Below, piece after piece: positions 14,117 through 20,844 of a stretch of DNA of 20,844 bases. A program made the position numbers and the translations under genes. How positions within the stretch are numbered: position 1 is the stretch's first letter; every line of letters starts with the position of its first letter. The notes beneath the pieces are model-generated. The model saw nothing but the letters and a program-made list of their open reading frames with translations. It ran no database searches and had not been told where the DNA came from. Origin of the DNA: an uncultured Oscillospiraceae bacterium (GTDB taxonomy: Bacteria; Bacillota; Clostridia; Oscillospirales; Oscillospiraceae); assembly GCA_910577915.1 (NCBI GenBank), contig CAJTOM010000047.1, positions 1 through 20,844 of the forward strand. Direction: 5' to 3'.

Positions 14117-15892
14117 TTACAGCCAGCCGGGGGGCTCATCCTCAAAGCTGGGGACATCCGGCTCCTCCGGCAGCTCCGGCGGCACATCTGCGGGCGTATC
14201 CCCCGGAGCGGTCCCCTCGCCGGGGTTCTCCGTCTGGTCAGGGTTCTCCGCCTGACCGGGGCCCGCCGTCTGGTCCGGATCCGCGCCCTCGCCGGGATTG
14301 TCCTCCCCGCCGGGGCCGCCGCCCTCCGGCAGCAGAGGATCGCGGGTATTCCCCCCGCCATCAACCGGGTCGGCCGGCAGGTTGATCGGGTCGCCGGGCT
14401 GGCCCTCCTCGCCGGGGAGCGTGGGCTCGCCCGTTGTCAGGGGCTGGCCCTCCTCGTCGGTGTAGACCACGTTCCCCTCCTCGTCCAGGATGAACCAGTT
14501 GCCCTCCTCATCCTGCTCCGGCGCCACCGGCGGCGCGCCGTAGACCAGATTGCCCTCGTCGTCGTAGTAGGCCTCCCCCCGCTGCACCGCCATGATGCCG
14601 TTGTGCTGGCCGTCCCGCAGGGAGCCGGTGGAGGAGGCGATGTCCCCGTTAGAGAGAATGCTCATGGCGTCCAGCATGGAGGTGGTCACCTTCTGCTCAT
14701 AGGGGTTGAAGCGCTCGTTCACCAACTCCACCACCTGCCGGGGGTAGATGGTCACATAGGACTGCTGCTGATGGGTGTCCCGGCTCCAGGCAGAGGCCCA
14801 GTAGTCCCCGGGAAGGGTGCAGGTGTACACGTCGTCCATGTTCAGCGCTGGGGCGGCGTTGAGCCCCAGCACGTTGGCGGCGAACCACACCACCGACCCG
14901 AACTCCAGATCCGTCTCCACGTTCTCCATGGCCAGGTCGATATACGCCTTGATCTTCCCCCAGTGCTGGATGCTCAGGCACTCCTTGATGAGGGCCTTCA
15001 TAAAGTTCTGCTGGACCTCCACCCGCTTGATGTCCCCCTCGCTGTAGCGGCGGAAGCGGACCAGCTCCATGGCCTTCTCCCCGTCCAGGACCTGTACCCC
15101 CTTTTTCAGGTGGATGTGCAGGTCCTGCCAGGCGTCGTCGTAGTCCATGTCCTGGGGCACGTCGAACTCCACGCCCCCCACCAGGTCCACCAGCTCCACA
15201 AACATACTCAAGTCCACCTTCACATAGAAGTCCGGCTTGAAGCCCACCAGCTTCTGGATGCGGTTGGCCAGGGAGTCGACGCTTCGGCCCGTGCGGGAGT
15301 AGACGGAGTTGATCTTCTTGATGTCCCACTTCTCATTGATCATGGTGTCCCGGGGGATGGACATGATGTTGATGTCCTGGTTTACCGTGTCGTAGCTGAC
15401 CACCATGAGGGTGTCGGTGTTGCCGTCGTCCATGTCGGTGCCCACCAGCAGGAAGGTGTACACCCCCTCCTTCCGGTTCCCGGACACGGTGGGCATGTCG
15501 CCGTCGTAGCCATCGTCGGGATACAGCTCGTCGTCGGTGGGGCCCTCCGGCTCCTCCGGGCGCTGCTCCGTGGGGGTCTTGGCGGGGGTCTTCTTGGGGG
15601 CCTCCGGGTCTGCGGAGGGCAGCGTGGGCGGCTTGATCCAGCTGCTGAGCACCACCGCCACCACCACCGCGAACACCGCCACGCAGCTCACCGCGGCCAC
15701 CAGAATCTTCCCCTTCCCCGACTCCCAGTAAGCGCCCCAGCGCTCCCGCAGGGCGGGCTTTTTGCCGCCCCGGTCCTCCGCGAAGGGGTCCCCCAGCTCC
15801 TCCGGCGGGGGGGCGAAGGGGTCTCCGGGTCTCATACTCCTCTCCTCCCGCCCGGTGCGGGAGGACTCGCGTCTTCCTCTATATCGGCCCAT
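14117..15892 (-). CDS. LCP (LytR-CpsA-Psr) family cell-wall ligase with disordered tail
   Basis: LCP enzymes move undecaprenyl-linked polymers onto peptidoglycan at the outer membrane face. The 591 residues comprise a cytoplasmic basic tail with two GDPF motifs (23-26, 34-37), one membrane helix (about 62-84), a linker, and the LCP domain from about 145: TFLLVGTDMDDGNTDTLMVVS (in part), IMSIPRDTMI with the catalytic Arg-Asp, DIKKINSVY, and DGEKAMELVRFRRYSEGD. After about residue 440 come four DEEGN-like repeats and a long Pro/Gly/Asp/Glu-rich tail ending DEPPGWL. The start at 15892 follows AAAGGA and aligns with the paralogue; an in-frame ATG at 15835 has a stronger ribosome site and is an alternative. 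Paralogue of the adjacent upstream gene. Confidence 0.9.
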   Translation of the reverse strand: MGRYRGRRESSRTGREERSMRPGDPFAPPPEELGDPFAEDRGGKKPALRERWGAYWESGKGKILVAAVSCVAVFAVVVAVVLSSWIKPPTLPSADPEAPKKTPAKTPTEQRPEEPEGPTDDELYPDDGYDGDMPTVSGNRKEGVYTFLLVGTDMDDGNTDTLMVVSYDTVNQDINIMSIPRDTMINEKWDIKKINSVYSRTGRSVDSLANRIQKLVGFKPDFYVKVDLSMFVELVDLVGGVEFDVPQDMDYDDAWQDLHIHLKKGVQVLDGEKAMELVRFRRYSEGDIKRVEVQQNFMKALIKECLSIQHWGKIKAYIDLAMENVETDLEFGSVVWFAANVLGLNAAPALNMDDVYTCTLPGDYWASAWSRDTHQQQSYVTIYPRQVVELVNERFNPYEQKVTTSMLDAMSILSNGDIASSTGSLRDGQHNGIMAVQRGEAYYDDEGNLVYGAPPVAPEQDEEGNWFILDEEGNVVYTDEEGQPLTTGEPTLPGEEGQPGDPINLPADPVDGGGNTRDPLLPEGGGPGGEDNPGEGADPDQTAGPGQAENPDQTENPGEGTAPGDTPADVPPELPEEPDVPSFEDEPPGWL

Positions 15893-15916
15893 GTCTCTCT
15901 GTCCTTTCGCGTCTCA

Positions 15917-17539
15917 TCACAGCCAGCCGGGAGGCTCGTCTTCGATGCTCCCCTCCTCCGGGGGCAGAACCGGCTCCGGGGGCAAAACGGGCTCCCCCTC
16001 TGCCGGCGGGGTCTCCGGAAGCTGCGCACCGTCATCGGGGAGCTCCGGCTGGTCGGTCCCGCCGCCGGCGGGGGGCACGTCCGTACCGGCATCCGGCGGC
16101 GCGGGGGGCTCCGTGGTGCCGCCCGGATCACTGCCGCCGGAGGGCGGCGCCGTGACGCCGGGATCCGTGGACGTACCGGGGTCCCCGGTACCCGCGCCGT
16201 TGTCCGGCGGCAGATCCGGCTCGCCGCCCGTCTGGTCCTCCTCGGGCTCCGGCTCAGGCTCCGGATCGGGCTTCTTGGCGGGCTTCACCGGGGCGGAGGT
16301 GGCGGCGGTGTCCAGCACCGTGCCGTTGGTGATGCCCAGAGAGCCGTTCTTGTTCCTATACATGATCTGCAGGTCTGCCTCGGTGATGTCCCGGATATAG
16401 GGGTTGAAGGAGGCGTTGACCAGCTCGACAATCTCGCCGGGGTCGGCGAAGACGTAGGACTGGTTGCTCTGGTAGGTACGGCTCCAGGCCCAGCCCTCAT
16501 ACTCGCCGGGCATGGTGACAAAATTCACGTTGTCGATGTCCACGCCCATGGCCTTCTGAGCAAACCAGAGGAGGTTGTTCAGAGACAGCTCCTCGCTGGT
16601 CTCCACGTTCTCAAAGAAAATCTTGGCGAACGCGCCCACCTTGGTCCAGTTCTTCAGCTGGAGGCACTGCTTGGCCACCGCCTTCAGAAACTCCTGCTGA
16701 ACCCCCATGCGGGTGGTGTCGCCGTAGTTGGTACCGCTGTTATTTTTCCGCCAGCGGACCACCTGCATGGCGTCGTCCCCGTCCAGCAGGCGGTAGCCCT
16801 TGGACTGGTGGATATGCAGGTCCTGGTAGGGATCGTCGTAGTTCATGTCGTAGGGCACATCGAAGTACACGCCCCCCAGGGCCTCCACCAGCTTGCCCAC
16901 GGCCTTCCACTCGATGATGACGTGGAAGTCGGGGGTCACGCCGGTGAGCAGGCCCACCTGCTTTTTCAGCCCCTCAATGCCGCCGCCGCTGGACTCCTTG
17001 GCGCTGTAGACGGAGTTCACACGCTTGATGTCCCAGCCCACGTTGACCATGGTGTCCCGGGGGATGGACATGCAGTTGACCGCCTGGTTGACCACGTCGT
17101 AGGACACCAGGATGATGGTGTCCGTACTGCCGCTGGAGGTGTCCTTCCCCAGCAGGAGGAAGGTGAAGTAGTCCTCCTTCCGGCCGGATAGGGTCTCCGG
17201 GTCGTCGTTCTCCTCCTCCCCCTCCGCAGGCTTCCGGCTGGGGTTGGCGGTGTGGGAGTAGCCGGGGCGGTCGTTCTCGCTGACGTCCGGGGCGCGGACA
17301 AAACATATCCACCACGCCGCCGCCGCCAGAGCCGCCGCCGCCACGCAGCACAGCGCGATCACCGCCGCCCGCTTCCCGCCCCGCAGTCCGGCGCGCTCTC
17401 CGCCGCCGGTCCGCTCCTTGTCCTGTTCATGGGAGGCCCGCTTCTGTCCTCTCGCCGGCCTCTCCTCGCCAAAGGGGTCCCCGCTCCGGCGCCAGCTGCC
17501 GCCGCCGGGGGCCTCCCGCTTGCCTCTTGTCCTGCTCAT
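15917..17539 (-). CDS. LCP (LytR-CpsA-Psr) family cell-wall ligase with disordered tail
   Basis: A 540-residue paralogue of the next gene. Layout: basic cytoplasmic tail with one GDPF (20-23), membrane helix at about 58-80, linker, then the LCP domain from about 124 with FTFLLLGKDT, CMSIPRDTMVNVGWDIKRVN (catalytic Arg-Asp), VYFDVPYDMNYDD and DGDDAMQVVRWRKNNSG. From about residue 410 the chain becomes Pro/Gly/Glu/Asp-rich and disordered, ending DEPPGWL like its neighbour. The ATG at 17539 overlaps the nadD-yqeK stop by four bases (ATGA), so translation is probably coupled. The polymer attached (teichoic acid-like or capsule) cannot be told from sequence. Confidence 0.9.
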   Translation of the reverse strand: MSRTRGKREAPGGGSWRRSGDPFGEERPARGQKRASHEQDKERTGGGERAGLRGGKRAAVIALCCVAAAALAAAAWWICFVRAPDVSENDRPGYSHTANPSRKPAEGEEENDDPETLSGRKEDYFTFLLLGKDTSSGSTDTIILVSYDVVNQAVNCMSIPRDTMVNVGWDIKRVNSVYSAKESSGGGIEGLKKQVGLLTGVTPDFHVIIEWKAVGKLVEALGGVYFDVPYDMNYDDPYQDLHIHQSKGYRLLDGDDAMQVVRWRKNNSGTNYGDTTRMGVQQEFLKAVAKQCLQLKNWTKVGAFAKIFFENVETSEELSLNNLLWFAQKAMGVDIDNVNFVTMPGEYEGWAWSRTYQSNQSYVFADPGEIVELVNASFNPYIRDITEADLQIMYRNKNGSLGITNGTVLDTAATSAPVKPAKKPDPEPEPEPEEDQTGGEPDLPPDNGAGTGDPGTSTDPGVTAPPSGGSDPGGTTEPPAPPDAGTDVPPAGGGTDQPELPDDGAQLPETPPAEGEPVLPPEPVLPPEEGSIEDEPPGWL

Positions 17540-18726
17540 GTCAGCTTTCCTTTCAGCTCGTCCCTCGCAAACACACTGTTAGAGTGGACCGCCACCCCCC
17601 GCTCCCGCAGATCCTCCACCGCCATGGTCAGCCCCAGCAGCACCGCCCGGTCCAGATCCGCAAAGGCCAGCTTCCGCAGCGGCCTGAGATCGCAGAAGTC
17701 GCGGGTGGGCTCGATGTAGTCCGCCAGGTAGAGGATCTTCTCCAGGGTGGACATATGGGGCTTTCCGGTGGTGTGCCAGCGGATGGCGCTCTCCACCTGG
17801 GGGGACACGCCGAACACATGGCGGGCCACCGCCGCGCCGGTGACGGCGTGGAGCAGCTTCTCCTCCCGCCGCTCCTCGCTGTCCAGCTCAATGCCATATT
17901 GACGGCAGAAGGCCAGATGTTGTTCCCTGTCCCACTTTTTGGTGCAGTCGTGGAGCAGGGCCGCCCGGCGGGCCTCCTCCTCGTCCGCCCCCCAGCGCAG
18001 GGCCAGCCGGGCCGCCGTCTCCTCGGTACCCAGCACATGGGCCGCCCGCTTCCGCCGGAGCATGGACAGGGCGGCGCACCGCAGGTCCTCCAGGGGGAGG
18101 CGCTTCACGTCCGCCCCCACGCCGTAGAGCCCCTGGCGCAGGATGTAGCCGTAGACGGCGTCGTCCAGATACGTCCGCCCCGCCCCCCGGGCCAGCAGGC
18201 CGCGCAGCTGGGTGGAGGACACGTCCACAACATGGGGCAGGACCATGGTCACCACGTCGGCCCCGAAGGTTTTGGCCAGGTAGGCCCGCTGGGCGGCGAA
18301 GAGCTCCTCCGTGTCCGCCTCGCTGCGGCCGAAGGCGCACAGGGTGCAAAGCCCCGCGATCTCGCCGGGGTCCCTCCAGTGCTGGAAGGTGAGGAACATG
18401 TCCGTCCCCAGCAGCAGATACAGCCGGTCCTCGGGGTGCTCCCCTTTGATCTGGCGCAGCGTCTCCAGGGTGTAGCTGCGCCCCTGGCGGCGCAGCTCCA
18501 TGTCGCTGACCCGGACCTCGCCGCCCAGGGCCTCCGCCGCCAGGCGGACCATCTCCAGCCGGTGCTCCGCGCCGGGGGCGTCCGCGTCCAGCTCCTTGTG
18601 AGGAGGGATGCCGGTGGGGATCAGATACAGCCGGTCCAGCTCCAGGTATTCCCTTGCAAAGCGGGCGGCCTCCATGTGACCCAGATGGATGGGGTTGAAG
18701 GTCCCGCCGTAGATTCCTATTTTCAA
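17536..18726 (-). CDS. nadD-yqeK: Fused nicotinate-nucleotide adenylyltransferase (NadD) and YqeK HD-domain hydrolase
   Basis: A 396-residue two-domain protein. Residues 1-200 are NadD, which makes deamido-NAD from nicotinate mononucleotide and ATP: GGTFNPIHLGH (7-17) and VSSTQLR (169-175, the ISSTxxR motif). Residues about 210-396 are YqeK, an HD-domain hydrolase of symmetrical Ap4A: H230, HD at 259-260, H293, H318 in WHTTG, and D336 in LADYIEP. These are separate adjacent genes in B. subtilis. The TTG at 18726 is chosen because it begins the canonical KIGIYGGTFNP, has AGAGG upstream, and a promoter at 18780-18809 would start transcription downstream of the in-frame GTG at 18789. The next gene overlaps by four bases. 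Confidence 0.92.
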   Translation of the reverse strand: MKIGIYGGTFNPIHLGHMEAARFAREYLELDRLYLIPTGIPPHKELDADAPGAEHRLEMVRLAAEALGGEVRVSDMELRRQGRSYTLETLRQIKGEHPEDRLYLLLGTDMFLTFQHWRDPGEIAGLCTLCAFGRSEADTEELFAAQRAYLAKTFGADVVTMVLPHVVDVSSTQLRGLLARGAGRTYLDDAVYGYILRQGLYGVGADVKRLPLEDLRCAALSMLRRKRAAHVLGTEETAARLALRWGADEEEARRAALLHDCTKKWDREQHLAFCRQYGIELDSEERREEKLLHAVTGAAVARHVFGVSPQVESAIRWHTTGKPHMSTLEKILYLADYIEPTRDFCDLRPLRKLAFADLDRAVLLGLTMAVEDLRERGVAVHSNSVFARDELKGKLT

Positions 18727-18779
18727 GGCCCAGCCTCTTTTCTCTGTGAAGTCGCGGGAAAACGGTCTACACTTGTCAT

Positions 18780-18809
18780 ATGATAGCACACCCTCCGCGC
18801 CTCTGTCAA
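18780..18809 (-). promoter_or_regulatory. Internal promoter for nadD-yqeK, LCP genes and rsfS
   Basis: Read leftward: perfect -35 TTGACA (18804-18809), 18-bp spacer, -10 TATCAT (18780-18785). It lies in the 87-base gap after yhbY and gives a leader of about 47 bases. It allows the NAD/cell-wall half of the block to be transcribed apart from rph-rdgB-yhbY. Confidence 0.75.
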
Positions 18810-18813
18810 CCGG

Positions 18814-19131
18814 TCATTTGCTCCGCCGCTCCCGGGCCAGCTCGATTTTCCGCCGGCTCTTGTCGTAGTGCTGGCGGTAGAGCACGAACTTGGTCCCGAT
18901 GACCTGGACCTCCTCGCTGCGGGTCCGCTTCGCCAGCTCCCCGCAGGCCTCCCGTGCTGTCAGCATGGCGTTCTCCAGCACCCTGCACTTGATGATCTCC
19001 CGGGCCTCCAAGGCGTCGTTGGCCTGCTTGACCAGGTTGTCGCTGATGCCCTCCTTGCCGATGTGGACGATGGTGTCGATGCCGTTGGCAATGCCCCGCA
19101 GCTGGGCCCTCTGTTTACTGGTCAGTTCCAT
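18814..19131 (-). CDS. yhbY: YhbY family RNA-binding (CRM domain) protein
   Basis: A 105-residue CRM-domain protein. Visible family pattern: LTSKQRAQLRGIAN at the start, VHIGKEGISDNLV (with the GxxG-type loop IGKEG), LEAREIIKCRVLEN, and VQVIGTKFVLYRQ at the end. E. coli YhbY binds pre-50S particles and rRNA, so a role in ribosome assembly is likely. The start codon follows the rdgB stop with no gap, and its ribosome binding site AAAGGGG lies within rdgB, so the two are coupled. The gene precedes nadD as it commonly does in Firmicutes. Confidence 0.93.
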   Translation of the reverse strand: MELTSKQRAQLRGIANGIDTIVHIGKEGISDNLVKQANDALEAREIIKCRVLENAMLTAREACGELAKRTRSEEVQVIGTKFVLYRQHYDKSRRKIELARERRSK

Positions 19132-19728
19132 TCAGCCATTCCCCTTTAAATATTCCCGCAATTTCCCGTCAAAAACCTCCAGCGCCTTGCCCCTGTGGCT
19201 CACCGCCGCCTTCTCCTCCGCCGTCAGCTGGGCGTAGGTCTTGCGCAGCTGGGGCAGGAAGAACACCGGGTCGTAGCCGAAGCCGCCGTCACCCTGGGGG
19301 GCGAAGGCGATGGTTCCGGGGCAGATGCCCTCGGCCTCGATGGCGTCCCCGTTGGGGAAGACGCAGGCGATGGCGCTGGTGAAGTGGGCGGCGCGGCTGC
19401 CCGCCCCCCGCATGTTCTCCAGCAGCAGCCGGTACCGGCCCGCGTCGTCCAGCTCCGGTCCGCCGTAGCGGGCGGAGTACACGCCGGGGGCCCCGTTCAG
19501 CGCGTCCACGCACACGCCGGAGTCGTCGGCGATGGCGGGGAGGCCGCTGGCCTCCATCACCGCTCTGGCCTTGAGCATGGCGTTGGCGGCAAAGGTCTCC
19601 CCGGTCTCCTCCACGTCCACGTGGAGGCCTATGTCCGACTGGAGGACCACCTCCACGCCGTGGGCGGAGAGAATGGACTGCATTTCTGCAAGTTTGTGCT
19701 TATTCTGTGACGCAAGGACAAATTTCAT
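19132..19728 (-). CDS. rdgB: XTP/dITP diphosphatase (RdgB/HAM1 family)
   Basis: Hydrolyses non-canonical purine triphosphates (XTP, ITP, dITP) to monophosphates and pyrophosphate, keeping deaminated purines out of nucleic acids. The 198 residues show ASQNKHKLAEM (substrate-binding SxNxxK, 6-16), ETGETFAANAMLKA, the catalytic ADDSGVCVDALNGAPG, GGFGYDPVFF and SHRGKAL. It starts one base after the rph stop, an arrangement (rph then rdgB) common in Firmicutes and pointing to co-transcription. Length and motifs are complete. Confidence 0.96.
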   Translation of the reverse strand: MKFVLASQNKHKLAEMQSILSAHGVEVVLQSDIGLHVDVEETGETFAANAMLKARAVMEASGLPAIADDSGVCVDALNGAPGVYSARYGGPELDDAGRYRLLLENMRGAGSRAAHFTSAIACVFPNGDAIEAEGICPGTIAFAPQGDGGFGYDPVFFLPQLRKTYAQLTAEEKAAVSHRGKALEVFDGKLREYLKGNG

Positions 19729-19729
19729 G

Positions 19730-20452
19730 TCAGCTTTGGCCTCCCAATATTTCTTTCTGTTTTTCCAGCAGCGTTCGGATCCCGCCGGCGCAGAGGTCCA
19801 CCAGGGCGCGCTGCTCGTCCACGGTGAAGCCCCGGCCCTCTCCGGTGCCCTGGAGCTCGATGAGCTCCCCCCGGTCGTTCATCACGCAGTTGAGGTCCAC
19901 CATGGCCCGGCTGTCCTCCTCGTAGCAGAGATCCAGCAGGGGCGCGTCCTCCACGATGCCGGCGGAGACGGCGGCCACACAATTTTTGATGGGGTCCCGC
20001 TCCAGCGCGCCGCTGGCCACCAGCTTCCGGCAGGCGATGGCCAGGGCCAGAAATCCGCCGGTGACGGAGGCGGTGCGGGTGCCGCCGTCGCCCTGCAAAA
20101 CATCGCAGTCCACGGTGACGGTCCGGTCTCCCAGGGCCCCCAGGTCCACCGCCGCCCGGAGGCTGCGGCCGATGAGGCGCTGAATTTCCGCCGAGCGGGG
20201 GCTGAGCTTCAGCTTGCTCACGTCCCGGCGGGATCGCTCCCGGTTGGCCCGGGGGAGCATGGCGTACTCCGCCGTCACCCAGCCGGAACCCTCCGGCACG
20301 TGGCGGGGCGCGCCCTCCTCCACGCTGGCGCAGCAGAGGACCTTGGTTTTGCCGCACTCGATGAGGACGCTGCCCTCGGCGAAGTCCACAAAGCCCACGG
20401 TCATTTTTACAGGACGCAGTTCGTTCTCTTTTCTGCCGTCAATTCGGGTCAT
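19730..20452 (-). CDS. rph: Ribonuclease PH
   Basis: A phosphorolytic 3'-5' exoribonuclease that trims tRNA 3' ends, forming a hexameric ring. The 240 residues match full-length RNase PH: IDGRKENELRPVKM at the start, RANRERSRRD and RSLRAAVDL in the core, CDVLQGDGGTRTASVTGGF with the phosphate-binding Thr-Arg, DLCYEEDSRAMVDLN, and IELQGTGEGRGFT at the end (pieces quoted). The ATG follows GAGGAG and overlaps the end of the small membrane-protein gene by 14 bases. The complete motif set indicates an active enzyme, unlike the truncated rph of E. coli K-12. Confidence 0.97.
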   Translation of the reverse strand: MTRIDGRKENELRPVKMTVGFVDFAEGSVLIECGKTKVLCCASVEEGAPRHVPEGSGWVTAEYAMLPRANRERSRRDVSKLKLSPRSAEIQRLIGRSLRAAVDLGALGDRTVTVDCDVLQGDGGTRTASVTGGFLALAIACRKLVASGALERDPIKNCVAAVSAGIVEDAPLLDLCYEEDSRAMVDLNCVMNDRGELIELQGTGEGRGFTVDEQRALVDLCAGGIRTLLEKQKEILGGQS

Positions 20453-20675
20453 TTGTCTGCTCCTCGCTCTCTTTTTTCTGCGGAATCTCGTCGCCCAGGG
20501 TCTTAAACCAATGCCAAAATACCTTCCCCACCGCCTCGGCCAGCATCAGAATCAGCCCCGCCAGCATGGAGAGCATCCCCAGGCCGCCGTTGGGCTCCGG
20601 GATGAGCGCGCCCCCGATAAAGAGAGCCGCTCCGGTAAGCGTGGTGCGCAAGCCTGTCAATTGTTTATCTGTCAT
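20439..20675 (-). CDS. Small two-helix membrane protein, unknown function
   Basis: A 78-residue protein not recognised as a named family. Two hydrophobic segments are visible (about 9-25 and 33-53) separated by a short PEPNGG turn, followed by an amphipathic aromatic stretch (VFWHWFKTLG) and a charged hydrophilic tail. A hairpin in the membrane with both ends on the same side is the simplest topology. AAGGAAG lies upstream of the ATG. The gene sits between ftsY and rph and overlaps the rph start by 14 bases, which argues that it is translated. No function is proposed. Confidence 0.75.
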   Translation of the reverse strand: MTDKQLTGLRTTLTGAALFIGGALIPEPNGGLGMLSMLAGLILMLAEAVGKVFWHWFKTLGDEIPQKKESEEQTNDPN

Positions 20676-20729
20676 CTTTTGCCGCTTCCTTTTTGATCTT
20701 GTTTCTCTGTACGCGAGGATGCAGGACGC

Positions 20730-20844
20730 TTATATCAGCGCCTCCACGTACTCCCTGGCGTCGAAGGGCTGCAGATCGTCGATGCCCTCCCCCAGGCCCA
20801 CCAGCTTCACCGGCACCTGCAGCTCCTGGGCGATAGCGACGACG
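20730..20844 (-). CDS. ftsY: Signal recognition particle receptor FtsY (3' end only)
   Basis: Only the last 37 residues are in the window; the gene continues past 20844. They read VVAIAQELQVPVKLVGLGEG followed by IDDLQPFDAREYVEALI and a TAA stop, the characteristic end of the FtsY/SRP54 GTPase domain (closing motif GLGEGIDDLQPF). FtsY is the membrane receptor that docks ribosome-SRP complexes at the translocon. It is not covered by a long open frame here because of truncation. The small membrane-protein gene follows 54 bases later. Confidence 0.9.
   Translation of the reverse strand, partial: VVAIAQELQVPVKLVGLGEGIDDLQPFDAREYVEALI

Noticed and set aside
14048..17191. A 1047-codon open frame on the + strand across the LCP genes
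   Set aside because: It is antisense to two clear LCP genes in very G+C-rich DNA where stop codons are rare; its sequence is low-complexity His/Val/Leu/Gly-rich with no family pattern.
17527..18783. A 418-codon + strand frame opposite nadD-yqeK
   Set aside because: Shadow of a confidently identified gene; no recognisable domain or ribosome binding site.

Overview
The window reads as a chromosomal piece of an anaerobic, G+C-rich Firmicute of the class Clostridia, probably an Oscillospiraceae-type gut bacterium. This is inferred from the gene orders asp23-like/nusB and yhbY/nadD/yqeK/LCP/rsfS, the strong AAGGAGG-type ribosome binding sites and a type II thymidine kinase; no 16S or marker search was possible. 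No rRNA, tRNA, CRISPR array, transposase or integrase was seen, and no stretch over 300 bases lacks a gene.

Left flank (1-3816, high G+C). nusB and an Asp23/Gls24 protein run leftward. Divergent from them is a rightward operon of a radical SAM/SPASM protein of unknown substrate, mutY (A/G mismatch glycosylase) and tdk (thymidine kinase), closed by a strong terminator at 3780-3816. The two divergent promoters are near copies of each other in inverted orientation.

Centre (about 3830-13540, visibly lower G+C). This looks like an acquired metabolic island between the 3' ends of tdk and rsfS. All genes run leftward: a LysR-type regulator, then an operon with its own promoter encoding a BMP/Nup-type nucleoside ABC importer (two-domain ATPase, lipoprotein binding protein, two permeases), two double-domain VOC proteins, an amidohydrolase resembling 8-oxoguanine deaminases, and a single-domain VOC protein. 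Most junctions in the downstream half are 4-nt overlaps or gaps of a few bases. A T-N11-A dyad centred near -66 of the operon promoter fits a LysR activator site. The whole reads as a regulated uptake-and-deamination route for a purine or similar N-heterocycle, with five unexplained VOC modules. It is the best candidate in the window for an undescribed system.

Right flank (13541-20844, high G+C). A leftward housekeeping block: ftsY (3' end only), a small two-helix membrane protein, rph, rdgB, yhbY, a fused nadD-yqeK, two tandem LCP cell-wall ligases with matching N- and C-terminal motifs, and rsfS, closed by a 20-bp terminator stem at 13541-13584. It combines signal recognition, tRNA processing, nucleotide-pool cleaning, ribosome maturation and silencing, NAD synthesis and wall-polymer attachment.
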